Source: JACCVL01 sp038232655 (GTDB taxonomy: Bacteria > Actinomycetota > Actinomycetes > Propionibacteriales > Nocardioidaceae). Taken from it: DNA of 19,094 nucleotides. The notes beneath the pieces are model-generated. The model had not been told where the DNA came from and made no database searches. It saw only the letters and a program-made list of their open reading frames with translations. Below are positions 7,618 through 14,275 of this stretch, in pieces. A program made the translations under genes and the position numbers. The stretch covers positions 1 to 19,094 of the forward strand of contig JBBSNM010000052.1 in NCBI GenBank assembly GCA_038232655.1, read 5' to 3'. Each line of letters starts with the position of its first letter. The stretch's first letter is position 1.

Positions 7618-8001
7618 ATGACGTCGGATCCCTCGCCCTACGGGGCTGTTGCTGTCGAGGCATTGTCTCGGCGGCATGCCGCGGTCAATGCCGGCGACGT
7701 CGAGGCTGCGGTGGCGTGCTGTGCCGACGATGTGGCGATCGCCGGTCCACGCGGGGTAGGTCACGGCCGGGACCTGGTCCGCGCGTGGCTGGTGCGTTCC
7801 GGCATCCGGCTCGATCCGCAGCACGAGCTCATCGAGCGCGACGGCAGGTTCGTGGTGCACGAGGTGGCCCGGTGGACGACTGCTACAGCGCCTGATGGCG
7901 CACCGCTCGAGCCCACCTCCACCTGGTGCGTGTGCACCGTCGACGGCGGGCGCCTGACGTCCGTCGCGCGGTACGCTACCGAGGCCGAGGTGCCTGCGTG
8001 A
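7618..8001 (+). CDS. NTF2-like / SnoaL-like small protein
   Basis: A 127-aa protein with the pattern of the NTF2-like cone fold: an N-terminal helix (VEALSRRHAAVNAGDVEAAV), a segment with conserved Asp (CCADDVAIAGPRG), a short helix with GRDLVRAWLVR, then alternating strands (FVVHEVARWTTA, TWCVCTVDGGRLTSVARYA). Such proteins act as small enzymes (SnoaL, ketosteroid isomerase, limonene epoxide hydrolase) or binding domains. The residues here do not identify a reaction. There is no signal peptide. Its last 4 bp overlap the GTG start of the PTS EIIA gene, so the pair is co-transcribed, although a functional link is not obvious. Confidence 0.75.
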   Translation: MTSDPSPYGAVAVEALSRRHAAVNAGDVEAAVACCADDVAIAGPRGVGHGRDLVRAWLVRSGIRLDPQHELIERDGRFVVHEVARWTTATAPDGAPLEPTSTWCVCTVDGGRLTSVARYATEAEVPA

Positions 8002-8483
8002 GTGCGGACCCCGGAGCCCCGCGGGCACAGGGCCTGGTCAATGCCGGCCTGGTGGACCTGGACCTGGACGCGACCGTGCATGACAAGCACACCGCGCTCC
8101 GCCGGCTGGTGCGACTGGCCGGTAGCGGCGGCCGGGTGAGCGACGAGCACCAGCTGCTCGCCGACGTGCGCGCCAGGGAGCGGCAGCTGCCCACCGGTCT
8201 CGAGGGGGGTATCGGACTGCCGCACGCACGCTCCAGCGGCGTGCTGGCTCCCACGTTGGTCTTCGGTCGCTCCGCTCGCGGGGTCGACTTCGGTGCGGCC
8301 GACGGCCCGGCTCGGCTGGTCTTCTTGCTGGTGGCACCCGACGACGGTGGCGGTCAGCACCTCACCGTGCTGGCAGCGCTGGCCCGGCGGCTGGTGCGCG
8401 AGTCGTTCCGGGACGACCTGCTCGACGCGCCGACGCCCGATGCCGCGGCCGAGCTGTTGCGCGGTGCGGTCGAAGCCCAATGA
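7998..8483 (+). CDS. PTS EIIA protein, fructose/mannitol/nitrogen type
   Basis: A 161-aa protein of the PTS_EIIA type-2 domain. The phosphorylation motif GGIGLPHARSSGV (70-82) carries the acceptor His76. The C-terminal half (GPARLVFLLVAPDDGGGQHL, then LAALARRL) matches the family's core strand and helix. In this system phosphate passes from PEP through enzyme I and HPr to EIIA and then to a membrane EIIB/EIIC, or to a regulatory target in the case of PtsN-type proteins. The GTG start overlaps the stop of the NTF2-like gene (GTGA), and the stop overlaps the ATG of ptsI (ATGA). No EIIB, EIIC or HPr gene is in the window. With ptsI broken, this EIIA may lack its phosphodonor unless another enzyme I exists in the genome. 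Confidence 0.85.
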   Translation: MSADPGAPRAQGLVNAGLVDLDLDATVHDKHTALRRLVRLAGSGGRVSDEHQLLADVRARERQLPTGLEGGIGLPHARSSGVLAPTLVFGRSARGVDFGAADGPARLVFLLVAPDDGGGQHLTVLAALARRLVRESFRDDLLDAPTPDAAAELLRGAVEAQ

Positions 8484-10122
8484 GCCGCGGCACGACGCTG
8501 CGCGGCACCGCCGCAAGCCCCGGGGTCGCGGTGGGGCCGGTGCGGCACTGGGACGCCACCCCGGCCATCGACGTCGAGCCCGCCACCGATCTGGCTGACG
8601 CCTCCTCGCGGGTGGTCGCTGACCTGCGCCGACGGGCCGAGGCGGCCACCACCGGCGAAGGCCGGGCCCGTGCTGCAGACGCTGGCCATGCTGGCCGCCG
8701 ACCCGGAGCTGCTCGGCGCCGCCGGTGCCCGCATCGAGTCGGGGGAGCCGCCGGCGCGGGCCGTGAGGGTGGCGGCGCGCGGCTAAGCCGACCGGCTGCT
8801 GGCGCTCGGCAACTACCTCCGCGAGCGGGCACACGACGTGGTCGACGTCGGGGCGCGACTGGCGGCCAGCCTGGAGGGCAGGGCGACCACCGAGCTGCCC
8901 GACCCGGGGCACCCCTACATCCTGGTGGCCGCGGACCTTGCGCCGACCGAGACCGCCCTGCTCGACCCGGCCGTGGTGCTCGCCATCGTCACCGAGCTGG
9001 GCGGGGTGACCAGCCACACCGCGATCCTGGCCCGCTCACTCGGCATCCCCGCGCTGGTGGCGTGCACCGGCGCCACCGAGCTCGCGGACGGTCGGGAGAT
9101 CGTGGTCGACGGCAGCTCCGGCGAGCTGCACCTCGAGGTGGACGAACACCGAGTCGAGTTGCTGCGCGCCCGTGAGCGGCGGCTGGCTGAGCGGCTGTCC
9201 CGGCTGGTCGGACCCGGCGCGACCTCCGGATGGCACCGCTGTCACGCTGCTCGCCAACGTCGGCACCCTGGACGACGCGCTGAGCGCGGCCGCTGCCGAC
9301 GTCGAGGGGGTGGGCCTGTTCCGCACCGAGTTCTTGTTCCTCGGCCGCGTGGACGAGCCGGACCTGGAGGAGCAGGCAGCCGCATACGGAGCGGTTCTCG
9401 AGGCGTTCGGCGACCGGCGGGTGATCTTTCGCACGCTGGACGCCGGGTCTGACAAGTCGGTGCCGTTCCTGCACCTACCCGTCGAGGACAACCCGGCGCT
9501 CGGGATCCGCGGGCTGCGCGCGTGGACGCTCGGCCCCGAGGTGCTCGAGCGGCAGCTCGCCGCGCTGGCAACCGCCGCGGCACGGACCGGTCGGCGGCCG
9601 TGGGTGATGGCTCCGATGGTGAGCACGGTGGAGGAGGCGGAGACCTTCGCCGGACTGGCCCGTGCCGCGGGGCTGCCGACGGTGGGCGTGATGATCGAGG
9701 TGCCGGCGGCGGCGCTGCGCTCCGAGCACCTGCTGGCCAGCGTGGACTTCGTCTCTATCGGCACCAACGACCTGGCCCAGTACGCGCTTGCCGCCGACCG
9801 CCAGCTCGGCCGGCTCGGGTCCCTGCTGGACCCGTGGCAGCCCGCGGTGCTCGACCTGGTGGCCGGCACTCGCGCCGGCGCGGAGCGGCACCGCCGCCAG
9901 GTCAGGGTGTGCGGCGAGGCGGCGGCCGACCCGCGGCTGTCCGCGGTGCTGGTCGGCATCGGAGTGCGTTCGCTGTCGATGGCGCCGGTCGCGGTGCCCG
10001 GCGTGCGCGCCCTGCTGGCCGACCTCGACCTCGACACCTGCAGGCGCGCCGCGGGCCTTGCCCGGCAGGCACGCTCCGCGCCCGCGGCGCGATCCGTGGT
10101 GGCCGACCTGCTGTCGAGGTGA
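8480..10122 (+). pseudogene. ptsI: PTS enzyme I (PEP-protein phosphotransferase), frameshifted and interrupted
   Basis: Enzyme I of the phosphotransferase system can be read over the whole length (about 545 codons), but in three frames. It opens in frame from ATG 8480 (LRGTAASPGVAVGPV). An extra G near 8660 shifts it to a second frame (VLQTLAMLAADPELL). A TAA at 8784-8786 interrupts that frame, after which it continues (DRLLALGNYLRERAHDVV). An extra G near 9228 shifts it to the third frame (DGTAVTLLANVGTLDDA) up to the TGA at 10122. The phospho-His motif GGVTSHTAILARS (His codon 9015-9017), GLFRTEFLF, SIGTNDLAQYALAADR and VCGEAAADP are all preserved. The gene is thus either a recent pseudogene or carries sequencing errors. 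It overlaps the EIIA gene by 4 bp, and no HPr gene follows. Confidence 0.9.
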
Positions 10123-10129
10123 GCCGGCG

Positions 10130-10969
10130 ATGCCCGAGGGTGACAGCGTCTGGCGCGCCGGGCGGCAGCTGAACCGGGGTCTGGCCGACCAAGTCGTCGT
10201 CCGCAGTGACTTCCGGGTGCCTCGGCACGCCACCGCCGACGTGAGCGGCCGGCGGATCATCGGCACCCAGACGCACGGCAAGCACCTGCTCACCCGGTTC
10301 GACGGCGATCTCACCCTGCACACCCACCTGCGCATGGACGGGGACTGGGCCGTCCTGCGACCCGGCCGACGAGTCCCGGCCCGGCTGGCTGGCGACGTCC
10401 GGGTGCTGATCGAGACCGACACCGGCCGGCAGGCGCTGGCGCTGCGGACGCCGGTGGTCGGGTTGATGCGGACGGGTGCGGAGAAGCGGGTCACCGGCGC
10501 GCTCGGCCCCGACCCGCTGCGGCACGACTGGGATGCGGCGGAGGCGGTGCGGCGGCTCGGTGCGCAGCCGACGCGGCCCCTGGTCGCAGCGCTGCTCGAC
10601 CAGCGGCTGCTCGCCGGGCTCGGCAACCTGTGGGTCAACGAGCTGCTGTTCGTGCGTGGACACAGCCCCTGGACAGCTGCCGGTGAGGTCGACCTCACCC
10701 GGCTGGTGTCGATGGCCGCGCGGATGCTGCGACACAGCATCACCGTGCAGGGCAACGGCCAGGTCACCACCGGTGACACCCGTCCCGGACACGAGCACTG
10801 GGTCTACGGGCGTTCGGGACAGCCGTGCCGCCGCTGCCGGACCCCGGTTCGGCACGTCGGCGAGGTGGCGGGGGATGCCGAACGGCGGGCCACCTGGTGG
10901 TGCCCGTACTGTCAACCGGGGCCGGGTCCGGACAGCCATCGCCGACCGATTCGGGAGAGATCGTCATGA
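10130..10969 (+). CDS. DNA glycosylase/AP lyase of the Fpg/Nei family (Nei2-type endonuclease VIII)
   Basis: A 279-aa base-excision repair enzyme that removes oxidised bases and cleaves the abasic strand. After Met removal the N-terminal Pro2 is the catalytic nucleophile and Glu3 the acid (MPEGDSVWRAG). Lys51 in GKHLL is the conserved beta-hairpin lysine. The helix-two-turn-helix segment reads LLAGLGNLWVNELLF (160-174). The zinc finger has Cys233-x2-Cys236 and Cys258-x2-Cys261. PEGD at the N-terminus, rather than PELPEV, indicates the Nei rather than Fpg branch, like mycobacterial Nei2. The start is the ATG 7 bp after the broken ptsI. The stop overlaps the ndh start by 4 bp. A short charged C-terminal tail follows the zinc finger. 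Confidence 0.93.
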   Translation: MPEGDSVWRAGRQLNRGLADQVVVRSDFRVPRHATADVSGRRIIGTQTHGKHLLTRFDGDLTLHTHLRMDGDWAVLRPGRRVPARLAGDVRVLIETDTGRQALALRTPVVGLMRTGAEKRVTGALGPDPLRHDWDAAEAVRRLGAQPTRPLVAALLDQRLLAGLGNLWVNELLFVRGHSPWTAAGEVDLTRLVSMAARMLRHSITVQGNGQVTTGDTRPGHEHWVYGRSGQPCRRCRTPVRHVGEVAGDAERRATWWCPYCQPGPGPDSHRRPIRERSS

Positions 10970-12255
10970 GCCAGCAGCAGCGCCCGCACGTCGTCGTCCT
11001 CGGCGGCGGCTTCGCCGGGCTCGCCGCCGTCCGGGCCCTTCGCAAGACCCCCGTCGACGTCACGCTCGTGGACCGCAACGCCTACAACACCTTCCAGCCG
11101 TTGCTCTACCAGGTGGCCACTGCGGGCCTGAACCCGGGCGACATCACCTACTTCCTGCGCGCGGTGCACGCCGGGCAGTCCAACATGCGCTTCAGCAAGG
11201 GCGCGGTGCGCAGCCTCGACCCAACGAGCAAGGTCGTGCGCCTGGACAGCGGTTACGAGCTGACCTACGACTACCTGGTCGTCGCAACCGGGGTGACCAC
11301 GAACTACTTCGACATCCCCGGCGCCGAGGAGCACGCACTGGCGCTCTACACCCGCGACCAGGCGCTCGCCGTGCGCGACCGGATGTTCTCCGGGCTGGAG
11401 CGGGCGGTGCGCCGCGGCCAACCCCACGATCTACGCACGGTCGTCGTCGGAGGGGGCGCGACAGGTGTCGAGATGGCCGGCACGCTCGCCGAGCTGCGCA
11501 ACAGCGGCCTGGGCGCGCTCTACCCCGAGCTGGACATAGACCGCACTCACATCACGCTGGTCGAGATGGCCCCGCAGCTGCTCTCGCCGTTCAGTGAACG
11601 GTCCCAGACCTACACCGCCGAGGCGCTGGCGAAGCGGGGGGTGCAGCTGCGCCTGAACACCACCGTCAAGGAGGTACGCGCCGACGGCGTCATCGTCAAC
11701 GACGGCGAGCTGATCGCGGCGGGCATGGTGGTCTGGGCGAGCGGGATCAAGGCGCCCGACGACGTCGCCAGGTGGGGGCTGCCGCAGGGCGCGGGTGGCC
11801 GCATCCAGGTGGGGCCGGACCTGTGCGTACGCGGATTCGCCGACGTCTTCGCCGCCGGCGACATCGCGTTGAGCCCCGAGGGGCTGCCGCAGCTGGCCCA
11901 GCCCGCGCTGCAGGGTGGGGGGCACGTCGGCCGGCAGATTGCCCGGCTCGTCGCGGGGGAGCAGACCGAGCCCTTCGCCTACGCCGACAAGGGCATCATG
12001 GCCACCATCGGGCGCAGCTCCGCGGTCGCCGAGATCACCCACCTGCCCACCGTCACCGGGTTTCCGGCCTGGGCGATCTGGCTCGGCATCCACATCATCT
12101 CGCTGCTCGGCAACCGCAACCGGGTCGCCACGGTTGTCAACCTGACGTCCCGCTACCTGTCGTGGCCGCGGTCGTTCAACGCGATCGTCGGTGACGTCCG
12201 CACCCCGCGCGAGCGGGAGGAGTCCGCTCAGGCGGTGGACGGCCCTACCCACTGA
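10966..12255 (+). CDS. ndh: Type II NADH dehydrogenase (NDH-2)
   Basis: A 429-aa FAD-containing, non-proton-pumping NADH:quinone oxidoreductase at the cytoplasmic face of the membrane. The FAD motif GGGFAG (13-18) is followed by NTFQPLLYQVATAGL (41-55), a strong NDH-2 signature. A second dinucleotide fold GGGATGVEMAGTL (162-174) binds NADH. ADVFAAGDIA (292-301) contacts FAD and AQPALQGG (311-318) is near the quinone site. The C-terminal hydrophobic helix WAIWLGIHIISLLGNRNR (369-386) is the membrane anchor typical of the family. The start ATG overlaps the stop of the glycosylase gene. A ribosome binding site, GGGAGAG (10953-10959), lies 6 nt upstream inside that gene, which supports this start. 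It could serve NAD+ regeneration independent of complex I. Confidence 0.94.
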   Translation: MSQQQRPHVVVLGGGFAGLAAVRALRKTPVDVTLVDRNAYNTFQPLLYQVATAGLNPGDITYFLRAVHAGQSNMRFSKGAVRSLDPTSKVVRLDSGYELTYDYLVVATGVTTNYFDIPGAEEHALALYTRDQALAVRDRMFSGLERAVRRGQPHDLRTVVVGGGATGVEMAGTLAELRNSGLGALYPELDIDRTHITLVEMAPQLLSPFSERSQTYTAEALAKRGVQLRLNTTVKEVRADGVIVNDGELIAAGMVVWASGIKAPDDVARWGLPQGAGGRIQVGPDLCVRGFADVFAAGDIALSPEGLPQLAQPALQGGGHVGRQIARLVAGEQTEPFAYADKGIMATIGRSSAVAEITHLPTVTGFPAWAIWLGIHIISLLGNRNRVATVVNLTSRYLSWPRSFNAIVGDVRTPREREESAQAVDGPTH

Positions 12256-12284
12256 GCGGTGGCCGGCGCCTCCTCCGCTTGGGT

Positions 12285-12557
12285 TCAGCGGGCACGATGC
12301 CGACCCGCCGGGGCCCGGCGACGATCGTCGGTCGGCGCGACAACCGGCCCGGCCCGCTCGGGCCACTCGCGGGTCGGCGCCCGCCACCACACGTACGCCG
12401 CGCCGACCAGCAACACGCCTGCGGCCACCGCCATGGCGTTGCCGGTGGCATCGACGAAGGACTGCTGTGCGGCTTCGAGCAGCGGCTGGCCGCGGCCCAC
12501 GTCGCCCGCGCCGAACGCCTCGACGGTCCACTGGTCACCTGTGACGGCAAGCTAATG
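12285..12557 (-). pseudogene. C-terminal fragment of an MFS drug transporter
   Basis: Read on the minus strand, this stretch encodes LLEAAQQSFVDATGNAMAVA, then AGVLLVGAAYVWWRAPTR, then a polar tail and a TGA stop at 12285-12287. The extracellular-loop-plus-last-helix pattern is characteristic of the end of DHA2-type (EmrB/QacA-like) exporters. All upstream helices are missing: on the 5' side the frame meets the truncated serine-recombinase fragment. The sequence differs from the end of the complete MFS gene at 14532-16019, so it is not a duplicate of that gene. It converges with ndh, whose stop is 29 bp away. Confidence 0.7.
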
Positions 12558-12776
12558 GGCGAGCCGGTCCAGTTTCGTCACGACCAGTGTGTCGCCCTCG
12601 GGGCAGGCCGCCAACGCTTCGCGGAGTCCAAGACGTTCCCGGTTGTTGCCGGTCAGACCGTGGTCGACGTAGATCCGTGCGGTATCGACTCCCAGGCCGA
12701 GCAGGCCCTCGCGTTGAACGGTGAGGTCTTGTTGATCGGTGGAGCAGCCTGCATCGCCGATGAGTAGCGCCGTCAT
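12552..12776 (-). pseudogene. Truncated serine recombinase (resolvase), left copy
   Basis: From the ATG at 12776 on the minus strand, 74 residues match the N-terminal catalytic domain of small serine recombinases: STDQQDLTVQREGLLGLGVD, then HGLTGNNRERLGLREALA, then GDTLVVTKLDRLA. A TAG follows directly after TKLDRLAH, where intact enzymes continue with the rest of the catalytic domain and the DNA-binding helix-turn-helix. The usual Y-A-R-x-S active-site motif here reads D-A-G-C-S: the serine is kept but the conserved arginine is gone. The gene is therefore both truncated and mutated, and unlikely to be active. GAGGAGG lies about 10 nt before the ATG as a ribosome binding site relic. It is the mirror partner of the fragment at 14356. 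Confidence 0.85.
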
Positions 12777-12857
12777 GGCGTGCCTCCTCACATGGGCCCG
12801 GCCCACCGCGGTCGCGGCGTTCACCGGCACCGCGCCGAAGCTCGCCGTCATCAGTGG
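12663..12857 (-). repeat. Left arm of a ~195-bp diverged inverted repeat
   Basis: Read on the minus strand, this segment starts with CCACTGATGACGG and includes about 81 bp before the recombinase ATG plus the first 38 codons. It aligns with the plus-strand segment 14276-14469 (CCACTGGTGATGG onwards), with frequent substitutions and at least one small indel. The two arms point outward and enclose the two toxin-antitoxin pairs. Confidence 0.75.
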
Positions 12858-12891
12858 ACTCCTGCACCCGGACCGGGAGGATCCCGCCCGC

Positions 12892-12930
12892 TTGCCCAAC
12901 TGTCCGAATGATGGTCATACTTGTGACCAT
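12892..12930 (+). promoter_or_regulatory. Leaderless promoter with operator palindrome for the Phd-RelE pair
   Basis: TTGCCC (12892-12897) and CATACT (12916-12921) are spaced by 18 nt, and the ATG follows 7 nt after the -10 box with no ribosome binding site. ATGGTCA (12911-12917) and TGACCAT (12924-12930) are perfect 7-bp inverted arms around TACTTG, covering the -10 box and the first two bases of the start codon. A symmetric site here fits autorepression by the Phd/YefM antitoxin, as known for this family. The binding itself is inferred. Confidence 0.6.
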
Positions 12931-13213
12931 GTCGGAGACCAGGTCGCTCGCAGAAGCAAAGGCACATCTTTCCGAGCTGGTGGCTCGGGCCGGGACCGAG
13001 CATGAGCGGATCACGGTGACGGTCCATGGACGCCCCACCGCCATTCTCTTGGCCGTGGAGGACCTCGAAGCGCTAGAGGAGACGATCGCCGTCCTTTCCG
13101 ACCCGGCGCTCTTGCGCTCGCTCGCTGAAGCCGACGCCGAGCTGGCTCGCGGCGAGGGCGAGGACCAGGGGAGCCTCGCAGCGGCCATGCAGGCTCGGCG
13201 AGCCACTGCGTGA
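12929..13213 (+). CDS. Type II antitoxin, Phd/YefM family
   Basis: A 94-aa antitoxin. Its N-terminal half is the Phd/YefM DNA-binding fold: SLAEAKAHLSELVARA, then ITVTVHGRPTAILLAVEDLE, matching the family pattern of a helix, then strands ending with ...AV(L)I..ED. The C-terminal half (residues about 50-94) is charged and Ala/Glu-rich, the part that usually wraps the toxin. The ATG at 12929 is chosen because the conserved core begins just after it (MSETRSLAEAKAHLSELV) and a well-placed promoter precedes it. Upstream in-frame ATG codons (for example at 12911, inside the palindrome) are less likely. The stop shares 4 bp with the GTG of the RelE-like toxin, the standard antitoxin-first arrangement. 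Confidence 0.9.
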   Translation: MSETRSLAEAKAHLSELVARAGTEHERITVTVHGRPTAILLAVEDLEALEETIAVLSDPALLRSLAEADAELARGEGEDQGSLAAAMQARRATA

Positions 13214-13488
13214 GCCATCAGCATTATGAGCTGGTGATCGCTCCCACCGCCCGCAGGAAACTCACCGAACAACTGCCCGAACCGGTGGCCTTCGCGGCCC
13301 ATGAATTCATCATCGGTCCACTACTCGAGAACCCGTATTGGGTCGGCAAACGGCTGCGCCCACCCCTGGACGACCGGCACAGCGCACGCCGAGGCACCTA
13401 CCGCGTGCTCTACCGCATCGACGACACCCGTCGACTCGTCACCGTGGTCGGCGTCGTCGCACGTGCCGACGCCTACCGGCCCCACTGA
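13210..13488 (+). CDS. Type II toxin, RelE/ParE superfamily
   Basis: A 92-aa toxin. The pattern YELVIAPTARRKLTEQLPEP, then GKRLRPPLDDRHSARRGTYR, then VLYRIDDTRRLVTVVGVVAR and DAYRPH follows the RelE/ParE fold: strand, two helices, and a sheet with a basic SARRGTYRVLYRID core. In RelE these basic residues contact mRNA in the ribosomal A site; in ParE the target is gyrase. The sequence and the YefM-type partner favour a RelE-like mRNA interferase, but that is inference. The GTG start overlaps the antitoxin stop (GTGA). The reading frame is full length and apparently intact. Confidence 0.88.
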   Translation: MSHQHYELVIAPTARRKLTEQLPEPVAFAAHEFIIGPLLENPYWVGKRLRPPLDDRHSARRGTYRVLYRIDDTRRLVTVVGVVARADAYRPH

Positions 13489-13539
13489 CACCCTTCTCGC
13501 AAGCGGGTCGACCATCGGCGTGCTGGAGCCGGTGCCATC

Positions 13540-13944
13540 TCAGGGGATCGGCAGTGCGAGGCGGACCCCGCAGCGGAGGCCTGGCACGCGGGCGAGGTGA
13601 GCGTCAGCGGCCACCAGTGGGCAGCCGAAGGTCTCGGCAACGGCGAGGTAGGCGGCGTCGTAGCCAGAGACGTTGCTGCGCAACTCCCACATGCGCATCA
13701 GGAGAGGTGCCGCAGCCACCAGGTCGATGGTGGCGTCCGACATCGCCGAGAGTGCGTCCTGTGCGCGCTTCTGGCTGATTTTCTGGCCGAGCCATCGGCC
13801 GCGGACGGCGGAGAACACTTCCACGACCAGGTGTTCGGGGGCAGCCCAGTGTGCATCGCGGGCGAGTTCGGCACGCGCGCGAGCGCCGACCGGTCCGTCG
13901 TCGGTGAGGGCGTTGGTCAGCACGGAGGCATCGACAACGATCAC
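13540..13944 (-). CDS. VapC-type toxin, PIN-domain ribonuclease
   Basis: A 134-aa PIN-domain protein. The expected acidic metal ligands are present: Asp5 in VVDASVLTNAL, Glu42 in VVEVFSAV, Asp96 in GYDAAYLAVAE and Asp114 in VAADAHLAR. VapC toxins cleave tRNA or rRNA using Mg2+ or Mn2+ held by this set. The GTG start (complement of 13942-13944) overlaps the stop of the upstream antitoxin gene by 4 bp, giving a normal VapB-VapC order. It converges with the RelE-like gene, leaving 51 bp between stops. The protein looks full length and functional. Confidence 0.92.
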   Translation of the reverse strand: MIVVDASVLTNALTDDGPVGARARAELARDAHWAAPEHLVVEVFSAVRGRWLGQKISQKRAQDALSAMSDATIDLVAAAPLLMRMWELRSNVSGYDAAYLAVAETFGCPLVAADAHLARVPGLRCGVRLALPIP

Positions 13945-14210
13945 CGGGCATCGCGCTTGGCACCGCTCAGAACGGCGTCGCGCTCGGCCCGGGACCGATC
14001 GAGGGCTTCGGTCGCCTGCGCGGCCGACAGCTGCGAGCCATCGCGTCGGGCGCCGAAGCGTTCCAGGAGCGCCAGGTTGGTCGATCGACGCGCCTCGTCG
14101 GTGATCAGCGTCAAGAGAAAGGCCTGCAGCGACTGACCGCGAGCCGCTGCGCGCTCGGCCAGTGTCTGTCGGATGTCATCGGGAACGTCGCGGATCTGCA
14201 GTGCCACCAT
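13941..14210 (-). CDS. VapB/FitA-like ribbon-helix-helix antitoxin
   Basis: An 89-aa antitoxin. The N-terminal 40 residues form a ribbon-helix-helix: strand VALQIRDVP (2-10), helix 1 DDIRQTLAERAAARG and helix 2 SLQAFLLTLITDEARR. This resembles FitA-type partners of PIN toxins. The remaining C-terminal region is charged (ALDRSRAERDAVLSGAKRDA) and would bind and neutralise VapC. The ATG at 14210 gives the expected start directly before the ribbon strand and is preceded by a leaderless promoter. The stop overlaps the VapC start by 4 bp. Confidence 0.88.
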   Translation of the reverse strand: MVALQIRDVPDDIRQTLAERAAARGQSLQAFLLTLITDEARRSTNLALLERFGARRDGSQLSAAQATEALDRSRAERDAVLSGAKRDAR

Positions 14211-14246
14211 GCATGCAGTTTACATGCGCTCGATTAGTCAGAGCAA
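14211..14246 (-). promoter_or_regulatory. Leaderless promoter with small inverted repeat for the VapBC pair
   Basis: On the minus strand, TTGCTC (14241-14246) and TAAACT (14217-14222) are spaced by 18 nt, and the ATG at 14210 follows 6 nt after the -10 box without a ribosome binding site. GCATG (14211-14215) and CATGC (14223-14227) are inverted arms around the -10 box, and TGCATGCA (14210-14217) is itself a palindrome. This is a likely site for VapBC autorepression. Promoter elements are visible; binding is inferred. Confidence 0.6.
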
Positions 14247-14275
14247 GGCGCTGGCTCCGCCCTGCGGGGAGGCGC

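Noticed and set aside
8480..10122. Programmed +1 frameshifting in ptsI
   Set aside because: No slippery sequence with supporting structure is evident, and the in-frame TAA at 8784 between the two shifts would still stop translation. Pseudogene or sequence error is simpler.
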